Origin: UBA4416 sp040376995 | GTDB lineage: Bacteria > Bacteroidota > Bacteroidia > B-17B0 > Aurantibacillaceae | Direction of reading: 5' to 3' | Length of the DNA stretch: 16,011 bases | NCBI GenBank assembly: GCA_040376995.1 | Contig: JBEIPP010000063.1 | Span: 1 to 16,011 of the forward strand | Part shown: positions 6,438 to 15,800 of the stretch, piece by piece | Numbering within the stretch: position 1 is the first letter of the stretch | Layout of the letters: each line of letters begins with the position of its first letter | Notes under the pieces: model-generated | Databases searched by the model: none | Told to the model about the DNA's origin: nothing | Seen by the model: only the letters and a program-made list of their open reading frames with translations | Made by a program: the position numbers and the translations under genes

Positions 6438-7415
6438 TTAGTTTTGATTAGCTTTGAACTTTTTAACTGCTTCTATTAATTTAGGAACAATTGTAAAAGC
6501 GTCACCAACAATACCGTAATCAGCAGATTTAAAGAAAGGAGCTTCCTTGTCGCTATTAATAACCACAATTGTTTTACTTCCATTAACACCTGCTAAATGC
6601 TGAATTGCTCCCGAAATACCGATTGCGAAATATAAGTTAGGACGAATAGCAACACCTGTTTGTCCAACATGCTCATGATGTGGTCTCCAGTGCATATCAG
6701 CCACTGGACGAGAACAAGCTGTGGTTGCTTTTAATTCTTTTGCTAATTCTTCAATCATTCCCCAATTTTCAGGTCCTTTCATTCCACGACCTGCAGATAC
6801 TACTAATTCAGCTTCTGGCAATGGAATCATTCCACCAACATCTGTTGATTTTTTCTCTTTCACTACAATTTTAGAAGCTGCTAATTCAACTGAAAAATCA
6901 GTTACTGTTGCAGCGTTATCTCCTAATTTAACAGGGAATGAATTTGGCAATAATGAAATAATTTTAACATCGCTATTGATAGAGTAAACAGCTGTTGCTT
7001 TTCCTGAGAAAACATTTTTCTTAACTTCTAAGCTAGCACCATTTACTGTTGGAAAATCAACTGCACCTGCAACAAAACCAGCTTTTAAACGAGCTGCTAA
7101 ACGAGGTGCTGCTGCTTTACCTGTAATATCAAAAGAGAAGATGATGATTTTTGAACCTTCTGCTTTAGCTGCTTGTTCAACAGTTGAAGAAATTAACATG
7201 CTATCTAAAGATGCTAAAGCATCATTTTTAACAGATAATATTTTTTTAGCACCTGCTTTTCCAATTTCTTCTAATTGAGCAGCATCTGCATTAATAGCAA
7301 TAGCTGTAACGCTAGAACCAGTTAGTTCAGCAATTTTAGTAGCGTAGTTTACGGCTTCTAAAGATGCTTTTTTTACTTTTCCTTTATTGATTTCTGTATA
7401 TACTAATACTGACAT
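6438..7415 (-). CDS. etfA: Electron transfer flavoprotein subunit alpha
   Basis: The FAD-binding large subunit of ETF, which accepts electrons from acyl-CoA and related dehydrogenases and passes them to the quinone pool through ETF:quinone oxidoreductase. 325 residues is standard. The N-terminal alpha/beta domain (1-180) precedes the FAD domain: GRGMKGPENWG at 209-219, SRPVAD at 235-240, VGQTG at 250-254, the GISGAIQHLAG helix at 266-276 and the terminal DYGIVGD at 299-305. The ATG at 7415 gives the family N-terminus MSVLVYTEI. It lies downstream of etfB across 104 bases holding a hairpin repeat and upstream of the nuclease-family gene. It must pair with EtfB; no dehydrogenase gene is in the window. 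The SRPVADMHW and PHHEHVGQTG stretch belongs to the two-subunit, non-bifurcating-looking type, although the class needs alignment. Confidence 0.97.
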   Translation of the reverse strand: MSVLVYTEINKGKVKKASLEAVNYATKIAELTGSSVTAIAINADAAQLEEIGKAGAKKILSVKNDALASLDSMLISSTVEQAAKAEGSKIIIFSFDITGKAAAPRLAARLKAGFVAGAVDFPTVNGASLEVKKNVFSGKATAVYSINSDVKIISLLPNSFPVKLGDNAATVTDFSVELAASKIVVKEKKSTDVGGMIPLPEAELVVSAGRGMKGPENWGMIEELAKELKATTACSRPVADMHWRPHHEHVGQTGVAIRPNLYFAIGISGAIQHLAGVNGSKTIVVINSDKEAPFFKSADYGIVGDAFTIVPKLIEAVKKFKANQN

Positions 7416-7453
7416 AATTTCTATTTTTTTTAATTTTTTTTGATCTTAGATTT

Positions 7454-7493
7454 GTTCTCGACTACTCCCGATAGCTATCGGCACGAACTGACA
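7454..7493 (-). repeat. Dispersed hairpin repeat between etfB and etfA
   Basis: On the minus strand this 40-base element begins TGTCAGTT and ends AGTCGAGAAC, the same ends as the element at 1793-1817. The longer middle contains the perfect 14-base palindrome CCGATAGCTATCGG (7468-7481). Outer bases also pair (TAGATTT at 7447-7453 with AAATCTA at 7494-7500), so a long stem-loop is expected in the etfBA transcript. There is no T run, so it is not a classical terminator; an mRNA processing or stability role is possible. Confidence 0.65.
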
Positions 7494-7519
7494 AAATCTA
7501 AATTTTTATTTCTAAAATC

Positions 7520-8263
7520 TTAAATAACCTTTGCTTCGGTATGTAATAAGTTTATTAACTCATCCATGTTATTTTCATCAATCATTTTGCAAGTTGTTCT
7601 TCCTGTAGATAATGTATATGATTTTACATTGGTTAATTTATCAGAATCTGAAGCCACCACTACTGTTAAAGGTTTTGTACGGGCTCCCATAATCCCTTTC
7701 ATGTTTGGAATACGTTGCTCTGCCATTCCTTTAGCACAAGAAACTACTAATGGTAATTCACATTCAACCACTTGAGTTCCACCATCTACATCATGTTCAA
7801 CAGTTGCTTTGTTTCCTTCTAAATCAAACTTAGTTGCTAAAGATACTAGAGGTAAATCCATAAAACCAGCAATCATAGCACCAACAGATGAACCATTAAA
7901 GCTAATTGTTTCTTTACCAGTCATTATTAATTCATAACCATTAGCTGTTGCATAGTTCGCAATTTGCTCAGCTACGAAATACGCATCAGGTCCTTCTGCA
8001 TCAATACGAACACCATCATCAGCTCCTAAAGCAAATCCTTTACGAATGGTTGCGTCGCTATCTGCTAAACCAACGTGGATTAAGGTTACTTTTTCAGCTT
8101 TACCTGCTTCTTTTAATTCTAACGCACGAACAAGAGCATACCACTCATCATATGGGTTAATGATAAATTGTACACCAGCAGCGTTAAATTCTGTATCGCC
8201 GTTAGTAAAAGCTATTTTAGTAGTTGTATCTGGGACATTACTAATTGGAACTAATATCTTCAT
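7520..8263 (-). CDS. etfB: Electron transfer flavoprotein subunit beta
   Basis: The small ETF subunit, which holds AMP and forms the docking surface for dehydrogenases. 247 residues from the ATG at 8261-8263 give the classic start MKILVPISNVPDTTTKIAF. The frame is open 51 bases further upstream, but that stretch lies within the predicted promoter and is not like the family. Landmarks are INPYDEWYALVRALE at 35-49, LIMTGKETISFNGSSVG at 112-128 with the nucleotide-binding loop, and the ETF-beta signature region VECELPLVVSCAKGMAEQRI at 166-185 then PNMKGIMGARTKP. It is the first gene of the unit etfB-etfA-nuclease, preceded by a near-consensus promoter (8285-8314) and divergent from pdhB. It is soluble and cytoplasmic, with no irregularities. 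Confidence 0.97.
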   Translation of the reverse strand: MKILVPISNVPDTTTKIAFTNGDTEFNAAGVQFIINPYDEWYALVRALELKEAGKAEKVTLIHVGLADSDATIRKGFALGADDGVRIDAEGPDAYFVAEQIANYATANGYELIMTGKETISFNGSSVGAMIAGFMDLPLVSLATKFDLEGNKATVEHDVDGGTQVVECELPLVVSCAKGMAEQRIPNMKGIMGARTKPLTVVVASDSDKLTNVKSYTLSTGRTTCKMIDENNMDELINLLHTEAKVI

Positions 8264-8284
8264 ATTGTATTTTTTTAAGGTGAG

Positions 8285-8314
8285 CAAATTTATAAAATTA
8301 TGCTTGTAAATCAA
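8285..8314 (-). promoter_or_regulatory. Promoter of the etfB-etfA unit
   Basis: On the minus strand TTG (8314-8312), a 19-base spacer and TAAATTTG (8292-8285) match the Bacteroidota consensus of a TTG/TTTG -33 box and a TAnnTTTG -7 box. The etfB ATG is 21 bases further on, leaving a short A-rich leader (CCTTAAAAAAATACAAT) without a strong Shine-Dalgarno sequence. This also supports ATG 8263 as the start. Confidence 0.65.
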
Positions 8315-8441
8315 GCGATAATCATCGTTTTTTTATATTGTTTCGACCAAAATATAAAACCCTGTAAAAGAGAGTTTTATGGATTGAAAACGAGGTTGTT
8401 TTTTAGTTTTTTTAGTGATGGCTATAATTTTAGCATTCTCT

Positions 8442-8471
8442 TTTAAATCCATTGGTTTTTGTTTACATTTG
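8442..8471 (+). promoter_or_regulatory. Candidate promoter of pdhB
   Basis: TACATTTG at 8464-8471 is a perfect TAnnTTTG -7 box. At the expected 19-base distance upstream there is only a T run (8441-8444), a weak -33 box. The pdhB ATG lies 17 bases after the box, matching the spacing seen for etfB on the other strand. The frame upstream of 8489 overlaps this box, which argues against the longer reading. Confidence 0.45.
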
Positions 8472-8488
8472 AATCTTTGATAACTAGT

Positions 8489-9472
8489 ATGAGAACAATA
8501 GAATTTAGAGAGGCTTTACGCGAAGCAATGAATGAAGAAATGCGTCGTGATGCAACTATTTTTTTAATGGGTGAGGAAGTGGCTGAATATAATGGCGCTT
8601 ACAAAGTAAGTAAAGGTATGTTGGCTGAGTTTGGTCCTAAACGCATTATTGATACACCAATTGCAGAACTTGGTTTTGCTGGTATTGGAGTAGGAGCGGC
8701 AGTAAATGGATTACGTCCAATTATTGAGTTTATGACGTTTAACTTCTCCTTAGTAGCAATTGACCAAGTAATTAATGCTGCTGCTAAGTTTTTAAGTATG
8801 AGTGGTGGTCAATATAATTGTCCAATTGTATTTAGAGGCCCTACAGCTAGTGCAGGGATGTTAAGTTCTCAACATTCACAAGCTTTTGAAAATTGGTATG
8901 CAAACTGTCCAGGTTTAAAAGTAGTTGTTCCATCTAATGGATATGATGCTAAAGGTTTATTAAAAGCATCGATTCGTGATAATGATCCAGTTATTTTTAT
9001 GGAAAGTGAGCAGATGTATGGTGATAAATGTGAGATCCCTGATGGAGAATATATTATTCCTATTGGAGTAGCTGATATTAAAAGACAAGGTACTGATGTA
9101 ACGATTGTTTCTTTTGGTAAAATTATGAAAGTGGCTTTAGCAGCAGCCGCAGAATTAGAGAAAGAAGGTATTAGTGCTGAGGTTGTTGACTTAAGAACTG
9201 TTCGCCCAATTGATTATGATACTGTAATTACATCTGTAAAGAAAACGAATCGTTTAGTAATAGTTGAAGAAGCTTGGCCATTGGCCAGTATTTCTTCTGA
9301 GATTACATTCCGAGTTCAAAAAGATGCATTCGATTATTTAGACGCACCTATTCGTCGTATTACTGCAGCAGATGTTCCATTGCCTTATGCTCCAACGTTA
9401 ATCGAAGCATCTTTACCAAATGTTGCTCGTACTGTAAAAGCTGTGAAAGATGTGATGTACGCTACAAAATAA
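8489..9472 (+). CDS. pdhB: Pyruvate dehydrogenase E1 component subunit beta
   Basis: The beta chain of the alpha2-beta2 E1 enzyme, which decarboxylates pyruvate with thiamine diphosphate and hands the acetyl group to E2. 327 residues from the ATG at 8489 start MRTIEFREALREAMNEEM, the normal family N-terminus; an ATG 30 bases upstream (8459) is in frame but overlaps the -7 box. Landmarks are RIIDTPIAELGFAGIG at 52-67 with the TPP-activating glutamate E60, the FMTFNFSLVAIDQV helix, SSQHSQ around H129, and the transketolase C-terminal domain with EVVDLRTVRPIDYD and VEEAW. A branched-chain oxo-acid dehydrogenase beta chain is the main alternative; the sequence pattern favours pyruvate. No pdhA or E2 gene is adjacent, so the complex is encoded at split loci. 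It is divergent from etfB. Confidence 0.93.
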   Translation: MRTIEFREALREAMNEEMRRDATIFLMGEEVAEYNGAYKVSKGMLAEFGPKRIIDTPIAELGFAGIGVGAAVNGLRPIIEFMTFNFSLVAIDQVINAAAKFLSMSGGQYNCPIVFRGPTASAGMLSSQHSQAFENWYANCPGLKVVVPSNGYDAKGLLKASIRDNDPVIFMESEQMYGDKCEIPDGEYIIPIGVADIKRQGTDVTIVSFGKIMKVALAAAAELEKEGISAEVVDLRTVRPIDYDTVITSVKKTNRLVIVEEAWPLASISSEITFRVQKDAFDYLDAPIRRITAADVPLPYAPTLIEASLPNVARTVKAVKDVMYATK

Positions 9473-9488
9473 AATAATTTTTAATCAT

Positions 9489-9618
9489 AAAAAAAGAGGT
9501 TGTCACAAAAGTCTCAAAAACAGGCTGACAGAATAGACAAAACCCGCAATCTTAACGATTAGCAGACTTATATTCGATTAAAAACTGATATAATTACTTT
9601 TGAGACAGCCTCTTTTTT
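9489..9618. mobile_element. MITE-like element with terminal inverted repeats; possible bidirectional terminator
   Basis: A 130-base AT-rich segment bounded by inverted ends. GAGGTTGTCACAAAAGT at 9496-9512 pairs with the complement of ACTTTTGAGACAGCCTC at 9596-9612 at 15 of 17 positions. The pairing continues through six A (9490-9495) and six T (9613-9618). GAGGCTGTCTCAAAAGT-type ends resemble terminal repeats of some insertion sequences (from memory). The interior has no transposase frame. No clear target duplication is visible. It fills the space between the convergent pdhB and OmpA-family genes and ends in a T run on both strands, so it could stop transcription from both sides. Confidence 0.5.
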
Positions 9619-9637
9619 GTTTTATATAATTACTCTA

Positions 9638-11842
9638 TTAGTTTCTTAACTTTACAATAATAAATTCAGTTCTCCTATTTTTTGCATGCTCATCTTCTGA
9701 ACAAGATGGTTTTACTTTTCCTTCACAAGCGCAAGAGTTTAATAATTTACTCTCACCATAACCTTTACCGGAAATACGAGACTTATCAATGCCTTGTTTT
9801 ACAATATATGCAGCAGCAGCTTCTGCTCTTGCTCCAGATAATTTTAAGTTAGTAGCTGCACTTCCCCTACAATCGGTATGTGCACCTAATTCAATAATCA
9901 TAGCTGGATATTCTTTCATAATAGTTACTACTTTATTTAACTCATTAGCTGCATCTGGTCTGATTTTAGATTTACCTAAGTCAAAATAAATTGGTTTGAT
10001 ATCAATTATTTTAGCTATATCCACACCAACTTCTACTTTACCAATTGTTAGTGCCAGTAATTCATTCAGTTGAATTTCACCTTCTTTTTTAATTTCGTAA
10101 CTAAAGTTTAAGGTTTTAGTTACATAATCTTCTTTTTCAATGCTTACAAAGTACAGTAATTTATCTCCTATTTTTTTACCCTTTAGTGGTTTTCTATATT
10201 CGCCATTTTTTTCTGTTTTCAATAATTCAAAATCGTTGTTTACAGCTAAGTCTTTAATTTTTATTTTTACATCTTCGATTCCTACACCTGTTTTTGCATC
10301 ATATATACCAGCTAGTAAAGTTAAGTTAGGGTCTTTTTCTAATTCAATGATTTTAGTAAATTCATCTTCTTCAGTTGAGGTTTTAGTAGAGATAGAATCT
10401 TCGATGTCAAAGTATTTTTCTTTCTTAATTGCTAATTTATAATTTACACCCTCTTCTAATACATATTGAAATTCGCCCTTTTCATTAGTTGCAAATGAAT
10501 CAGCATTTAACTTAATTGTCGTTAAAGGAATTACTTCTTGAGTTTCTTTATTTTTAATAATAAAGTTTACAGTTTTCCCTCTTGAAACTTTTCTTAGTAC
10601 TTCAATACTATAAATATCATCATTCATTCCGCCAGTTTTTCTGTTAGAACTTAAGAATCCTTTTTTAGCGTCTGCATTTAAATTATAAGCAAAATCATCG
10701 TGCTCACTATTCACAGGTCTCCCCATGTTATATACTTTCCCAGCTTTGTCTTCTTTAATTTTAGTTTCATAAATATCTAGTGCTCCTAAACCTTCGTGGC
10801 CGTTTGAAGCAAAGTGTAAAATATTATCATCAGTTATAGAAGGGAAGATTTCGTTCCCTTTTGTGTTTACTTTATCACCCATATTCACAGGAGCTCCCCA
10901 AGCGCCACTTGCATCTAATTTACAATACCAAATATCCATTCCTCCTTGCCCACCACCCATATCAGACGCAAAGTATAAAGTTTTGCCATCTGCATTAATT
11001 GCAGGATGTACACAGTTATATTCATTACTATTAAATTTTAAGTCCATTAATGATTGAATAACTCCATTTATAATTGTTGCTTGAAATATTCTTAATTTTT
11101 GAGAACCATCTATACTCTTTGTTTTTTTGGAAGTAGAGTTTCTTGTAAAGAAAATAGTTTGCCCATCTTTAGATGCACAAAATGGACCATTATTATATTT
11201 AGTTGAATAATCTTCTAAAAAGATAGCAGGCTTTTTATAATTGCCACTTGCATCTTTCTCTGTTATATAAATATGATAGTAGTTATTACCTGTCCAGCCA
11301 TGTCTTCTTGTAATCCAAGTTGTTTTGGTTTTTGAAGAAGCAAAAACAACTTTGTTTTCTAAAAAAGTAACAGCAGAAAAATCATCGAATTTTGAATTGA
11401 AAGGTACAGTATCAATTTTATATGCATCGGTATCTTTCGAGAATTTTTGAAGATTAGTAATTGCTTTTGCGAATTTTTCTCCACGACTATCTGCTTTAAA
11501 ATCTTCTACATATTTTTTTGCCTCATCATATCTTCCAGCTTCCATTAATGCTTGACCATAATATAATGTATGTATGTCTTCTGCTTTTCCACTTCTTACT
11601 AATTTTCCATAAGAATTTAATTGACCTTTATTATTATTTGTTAAGCGATAACAATCGCCTAAATTCATTAATACATCAGCATTAGAACTATCCTTTTTTA
11701 ATATGCTTTCGTATTTTGGAATAGCCTCCATGTAAAGTTTTTTGAAAAATAATTTATTGGCCGAATTAATAGTAGCATTTTGAGCATTACTATTTAATGT
11801 AAATAAACTAATGATGGATAAAAAAAGAATTGACTTATTCAT
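9638..11842 (-). CDS. TPR / beta-propeller / OmpA-domain envelope protein of the T9SS-associated type
   Basis: 734 residues. A signal peptide ends around NSNA-QNA (cleavage after about A20). Then come TPR-like helices (about 28-115), a PD40/WD40-like propeller (about 150-415, blades such as IYITEKDASGNY, YFASDMGGGQGGMDIWY and HFASNGHEGLGALDIYE), and carboxypeptidase-regulatory-like beta sandwiches (about 427-500 and 515-600). A C-terminal OmpA domain follows (from IYFDLGKSKI at 618) with the peptidoglycan-binding D657 in GAHTD and R672 in LSGARAEA. Cysteines 704, 706 and 714 sit in an insert typical of Bacteroidota members. This architecture matches PorE, the P. gingivalis T9SS component, and the many OmpA proteins paired with PorP/SprF genes. 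The exact role here is inferred. It starts 4 bases after the PorP/SprF-family stop and is the last gene of its unit. Confidence 0.92.
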   Translation of the reverse strand: MNKSILFLSIISLFTLNSNAQNATINSANKLFFKKLYMEAIPKYESILKKDSSNADVLMNLGDCYRLTNNNKGQLNSYGKLVRSGKAEDIHTLYYGQALMEAGRYDEAKKYVEDFKADSRGEKFAKAITNLQKFSKDTDAYKIDTVPFNSKFDDFSAVTFLENKVVFASSKTKTTWITRRHGWTGNNYYHIYITEKDASGNYKKPAIFLEDYSTKYNNGPFCASKDGQTIFFTRNSTSKKTKSIDGSQKLRIFQATIINGVIQSLMDLKFNSNEYNCVHPAINADGKTLYFASDMGGGQGGMDIWYCKLDASGAWGAPVNMGDKVNTKGNEIFPSITDDNILHFASNGHEGLGALDIYETKIKEDKAGKVYNMGRPVNSEHDDFAYNLNADAKKGFLSSNRKTGGMNDDIYSIEVLRKVSRGKTVNFIIKNKETQEVIPLTTIKLNADSFATNEKGEFQYVLEEGVNYKLAIKKEKYFDIEDSISTKTSTEEDEFTKIIELEKDPNLTLLAGIYDAKTGVGIEDVKIKIKDLAVNNDFELLKTEKNGEYRKPLKGKKIGDKLLYFVSIEKEDYVTKTLNFSYEIKKEGEIQLNELLALTIGKVEVGVDIAKIIDIKPIYFDLGKSKIRPDAANELNKVVTIMKEYPAMIIELGAHTDCRGSAATNLKLSGARAEAAAAYIVKQGIDKSRISGKGYGESKLLNSCACEGKVKPSCSEDEHAKNRRTEFIIVKLRN

Positions 11843-11846
11843 AAAA

Positions 11847-12782
11847 TTAGAAATATCTTGGAGTTGCTACTTTACGTTGTTTATATGAAAATAAATATCC
11901 TAAGGTTATTTCATGCGAGCCTTGAGAGTATTTTTGAATTTTAGTTAAAGAATAATCATAAGAATAATTAACTAAAAATTGAGGGCTTACTTGTACGCCT
12001 AGTAAAGCCGAAATGTCTGTCCCACTTCTATATGATAATCCTGCCCAAATTTTATTTTTAATTAAAGCACTAATATTGATATCGTATTGTAATGGAGCAT
12101 TTTGAACCATTTTTACCATAGCTTGAGGCTTTAGTTTTAAATCATCATTTACTTCGTATACATAACCAACTGTTAAGTAGTAGTGAAACTTTTCTGCATT
12201 TAATTTATTTGATTTAATAATACTACCTGATTGATCAAACATATAGCTATCATCTACCATTCTTGGAATTGAAATACCTGCGTAAAATTTATTAGTATAG
12301 TAATAAATTCCTGCTCCAAAGTTTGGAGAAATTAAACTAGGTGTATTACTTGATACTTGTATGTCGCCTGTTTCTGTTGGTTTTAACTCGGATAATTTAT
12401 TCACTTGGTTATGAATTCCTCCCATTAAACCAAAAGATAAATGACCAGTTTCGCCAGTTTTAATTTTGTATGAATAGTTTAAATAAACTAGGTTACGATT
12501 TAATTTTCCAATTTGCTCATTTAATAAGCTTAATCCAAATCCCATTTTATTGTTGGCTAACGGACCATGAAGACTAAAAGATGTTGTAATGGGTCTTCCT
12601 GGAAAACTAACCCATTGCTGCCTGTGTGTTAAATTAACAGCCATGGCATCTTTTGTTCCAGCATAACCAGGATTTATAAACATCTCATTAAACATGTATT
12701 GCGTAAACATTGCATCGTACTGTGCATTGGCACGAGTGATGCAAAATAGTGTTACGATGAGAATTAAAATTAATTTTTTCAT
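11847..12782 (-). CDS. PorP/SprF family type IX secretion outer-membrane protein
   Basis: 311 residues starting at the ATG at 12780-12782; a TTG 15 bases upstream is in frame, but the ATG directly begins the signal peptide MKKLILILIVTLFCITRANA with cleavage before QYDAMF. The mature N-terminus (QYDAMFTQYMFNEMFINPGY, then AGTKD) and the HRQQWVSFPGRPITTSFSLH segment are hallmarks of the family, which forms an outer-membrane beta barrel. Alternating hydrophobic strands continue to the aromatic C-terminus. In Flavobacterium johnsoniae, SprF is needed for secretion of the adhesin SprB; genes of this family commonly sit just downstream of a type B CTD cargo gene. The same order occurs here, with a 41-base gap from the cargo gene and 4 bases to the OmpA gene. 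Its cargo is therefore inferred to be the upstream repeat protein. Confidence 0.94.
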   Translation of the reverse strand: MKKLILILIVTLFCITRANAQYDAMFTQYMFNEMFINPGYAGTKDAMAVNLTHRQQWVSFPGRPITTSFSLHGPLANNKMGFGLSLLNEQIGKLNRNLVYLNYSYKIKTGETGHLSFGLMGGIHNQVNKLSELKPTETGDIQVSSNTPSLISPNFGAGIYYYTNKFYAGISIPRMVDDSYMFDQSGSIIKSNKLNAEKFHYYLTVGYVYEVNDDLKLKPQAMVKMVQNAPLQYDINISALIKNKIWAGLSYRSGTDISALLGVQVSPQFLVNYSYDYSLTKIQKYSQGSHEITLGYLFSYKQRKVATPRYF

Positions 12783-12823
12783 TTTTTTTGTTTTCAAGTT
12801 TTTTTTAAAATGCTTCTTATAAA

Positions 12824-15800
12824 TTAATATTGTAACACCACATAACCATTAATGGATTTTCCTTTTGCATCTTCAAATTCTACAATATAGAAGTATGTTC
12901 CTTGTGGTAATTTATTATTCCCAATTATTAATCCGCTTACGTTAGGTGTACCACTCCATGTATTGTCGTAAGCATTATTTTCATACACTTTATTTCCCCA
13001 ACGATTAAATACTGTTAAGGTTACCACTTTTCCGCTGATGCCTTTCATCACAAAGAAATCATTTTTGCCATCTCCATCTGGAGTAAACACTTCAGGTATA
13101 AATAACTCAACATCTGGTAATTCTAATACAGTAGGGTTGTTTTCACTTGGTTCTGTAGCGTCTCCATTTCCATTAGGATCAGGATTGCTACCTGTTTGTG
13201 AAGTGTCTCTAACAATTCCTCCATCTGCACCAAATCCAACTACAATGGCGCTATTGCTAATTGATTTTACTTTGTTTGGAGTAACATTTAATACTAATGT
13301 AATTGTTTCAACAGCACCAGGAGCTAATTTACTAGCATTGGCAACTAATAATCCTATATCGCTAACGCCATTATAATTACTATTTGCAGTTAAACTTCCA
13401 GACGCAGTTGACCCAGATTTGATAGTAAATTGCGCTGGTGCTGGAATAGTTAAACTATCTAATACTTGAACAAAATTTATAGTATCACTTCCTAAATTTT
13501 TAATAGTAAAGATATAAGTCACATCAATAGTTTGGTCTGCCAATACTTCTGATAAACTTCCGCTCTTAGCAATACCAATTTTTGAATTTGGATTTAATGT
13601 CACTACAGTAGCTGTATCATTATTTGTTGGGTCCCCATCATTATCTGGATCCCAAGCAAATCCTGTGTTAGAACTATCAGCAAGAACGATTCCTCCATTA
13701 TCAGTTCCTGATCCTATAGCAGAGTTATAGAATGGACCAAAAAATCCGTTAGGATTTATTTGAACTGTAAATACAATGGTATCTTTTCTTCCAGCTGTTA
13801 ATGTACTTGATGCAGGAATTAACATGTCGGTTTGTGACGTACCATTGAATAAAGGATTAATCGTTAAGCTACTATTTAAGGATGTAATAGTTGGCGAAGA
13901 AATTATTCCATAAGATGATGGTAAAGGGAATGTATTACTTAAATCATCAACGATACTGAAATTCGTTAAATCTACAATTGAAGGATTTATAGCAACAATA
14001 GTATATGTAACATTATATACATTATTTGTTACGTAAGAAGGTGTGCTTACTGCTTTTGTCATACCTAATATATTAGGTGTAACAGTTGCACAATTTGTAG
14101 GTATTAAAATAAGTGTTGTGTCTTTTAAGCATCCGTTTGCACTAAATACTCTAAGTGTATAAGGAGTATTAATTATAGGATTGTTTAATATATTAGTAAT
14201 AATACCTGTTGTAGGAATTGGTGTAGCATTTGTATACATTGCACTTCCTGTATACGTTGCTGCTTGTGTTAAGTCATATTTATCAGAAGTTCCAAATCCT
14301 GTTAATATGAGCGTACCATCATTATTAGAGATTGTGCCAGTACAAGTTGCAGGAGTTACTGTTGCAGTAAATGTAGGAACTACTGTACTTGAACCAACTG
14401 TAACAGTTGATGTTCCTGAACAACCAGTTACTATGTCTGACACAGTTACAGTGTAATCGCCAGATACATTTGCTGTAGGGCTTTGAATTGCTGATGTGAA
14501 ACTTGATGGTCCAGACCAGTTGTAGTTTAATGTATTTGTACTAGTAGAAGTTGCAGTAATAGAGACACTTGTATTACATCCTAAACTTCCAGATGAGATA
14601 GCTGTTAATCCAGCAACTATAGTATTACTTAATACTTTTGTAGTAGTAGTTGTTGTGCATCCAAATAATGCATCTGTTACTGTTAATGTATAATCACCAG
14701 CAGTAATAACATCTGTTGGATTTTGTGTAGTAGATGTATATGAACTTGGGCCAGACCAAGAATAATTAACACCTGCTGTTGTAGAGTTGCCTGTTAATCC
14801 TACTGTTGCCGTATTACATGTGATATCACCATTTGCTGTAGCGGTAACATTAGCTGGTAAAGGAGTCATGTTTACAGCTATTGTGGTTGTTCCTACACAA
14901 CCGCCGTTATCTCCTAATAATGTGTAAGTAGTATTTGCTGTTGGCGTCGCAACAACAGAGGTGCCAAAAACACTCATTGGCATCCAAGTATAAGTTGTAG
15001 CTCCGCTAGCTGTTAAAGTTGATGCAGAGCCAAAACAAACAAGTGTTGGATTAGCAGTTGCTATAACAGTTGGATTAGGAGTTACCGAAATAGTAATTGT
15101 TTGAGATGAAATGCAACCAGAGCCGTTATTCCCATCTACTGTATATGTAGTTGTGGTTGTTGGTGTTACTGCGATATTTGTTCCAGTTAAAGCTCCAGGA
15201 TTCCAAGTATAAGTACTAGCGCCACTAGCAGCTAAGTTTGCAGCAGATCCTTCGCATAATAAAGTTGGTGTGGCAACTATTGTTATTGTTGGACTGCCAA
15301 CATTAATAACTATTGTTTGAGTGGATGAACAACCCGCAATATCAGTTCCATTCACAGTATAAGTTGTTGTAACAGTTGGAATATCAACAACACTTGGAGC
15401 TAAAGAAATAATCGGACTCCAAGTATATGAATTTGCACCACTTGCAGTTAAAGTAACCGAACCAGCAGCACATAAAACAGTAGGAGTAGCTGAAATAGAA
15501 ACAGAAGGAGCTGAATTTACATTAATAGTTAAGGTATTACTCATAATACAACCGGAACCATTATCTCCATTAACAGTATAAGTTGTAGTTGTTATAGGCG
15601 TTACGGTAACGGTTGTTCCTGTTAAAGCTCCCGGATTCCATGTATATGAAGTGGCACCTGAACTGGTTAAGGTTGCGCTAACCCCAGCACAAACTGTATT
15701 GGAAGAACTCGATGGTGTTATAGTAAAAAGTGGAGCAACATTTAAACTAATAGTTTGAGTATTTGTACAACCTAAAACATTATCACCGGTAACAATATAA

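Noticed and set aside
8264..8314. Longer etfB reading frame starting near 8314
   Set aside because: It begins inside the predicted -33/-7 promoter and adds residues not found in ETF beta proteins.
8459..8488. Upstream ATG at 8459 as the pdhB start
   Set aside because: The extra 10 residues are unlike the family N-terminus and the codons overlap a perfect TAnnTTTG box; ATG 8489 is preferred.
14181..14456. Open frame on the plus strand opposite the adhesin
   Set aside because: It is antisense to a repeat-rich coding sequence with biased T/S/V codons and has no family features or start signals.
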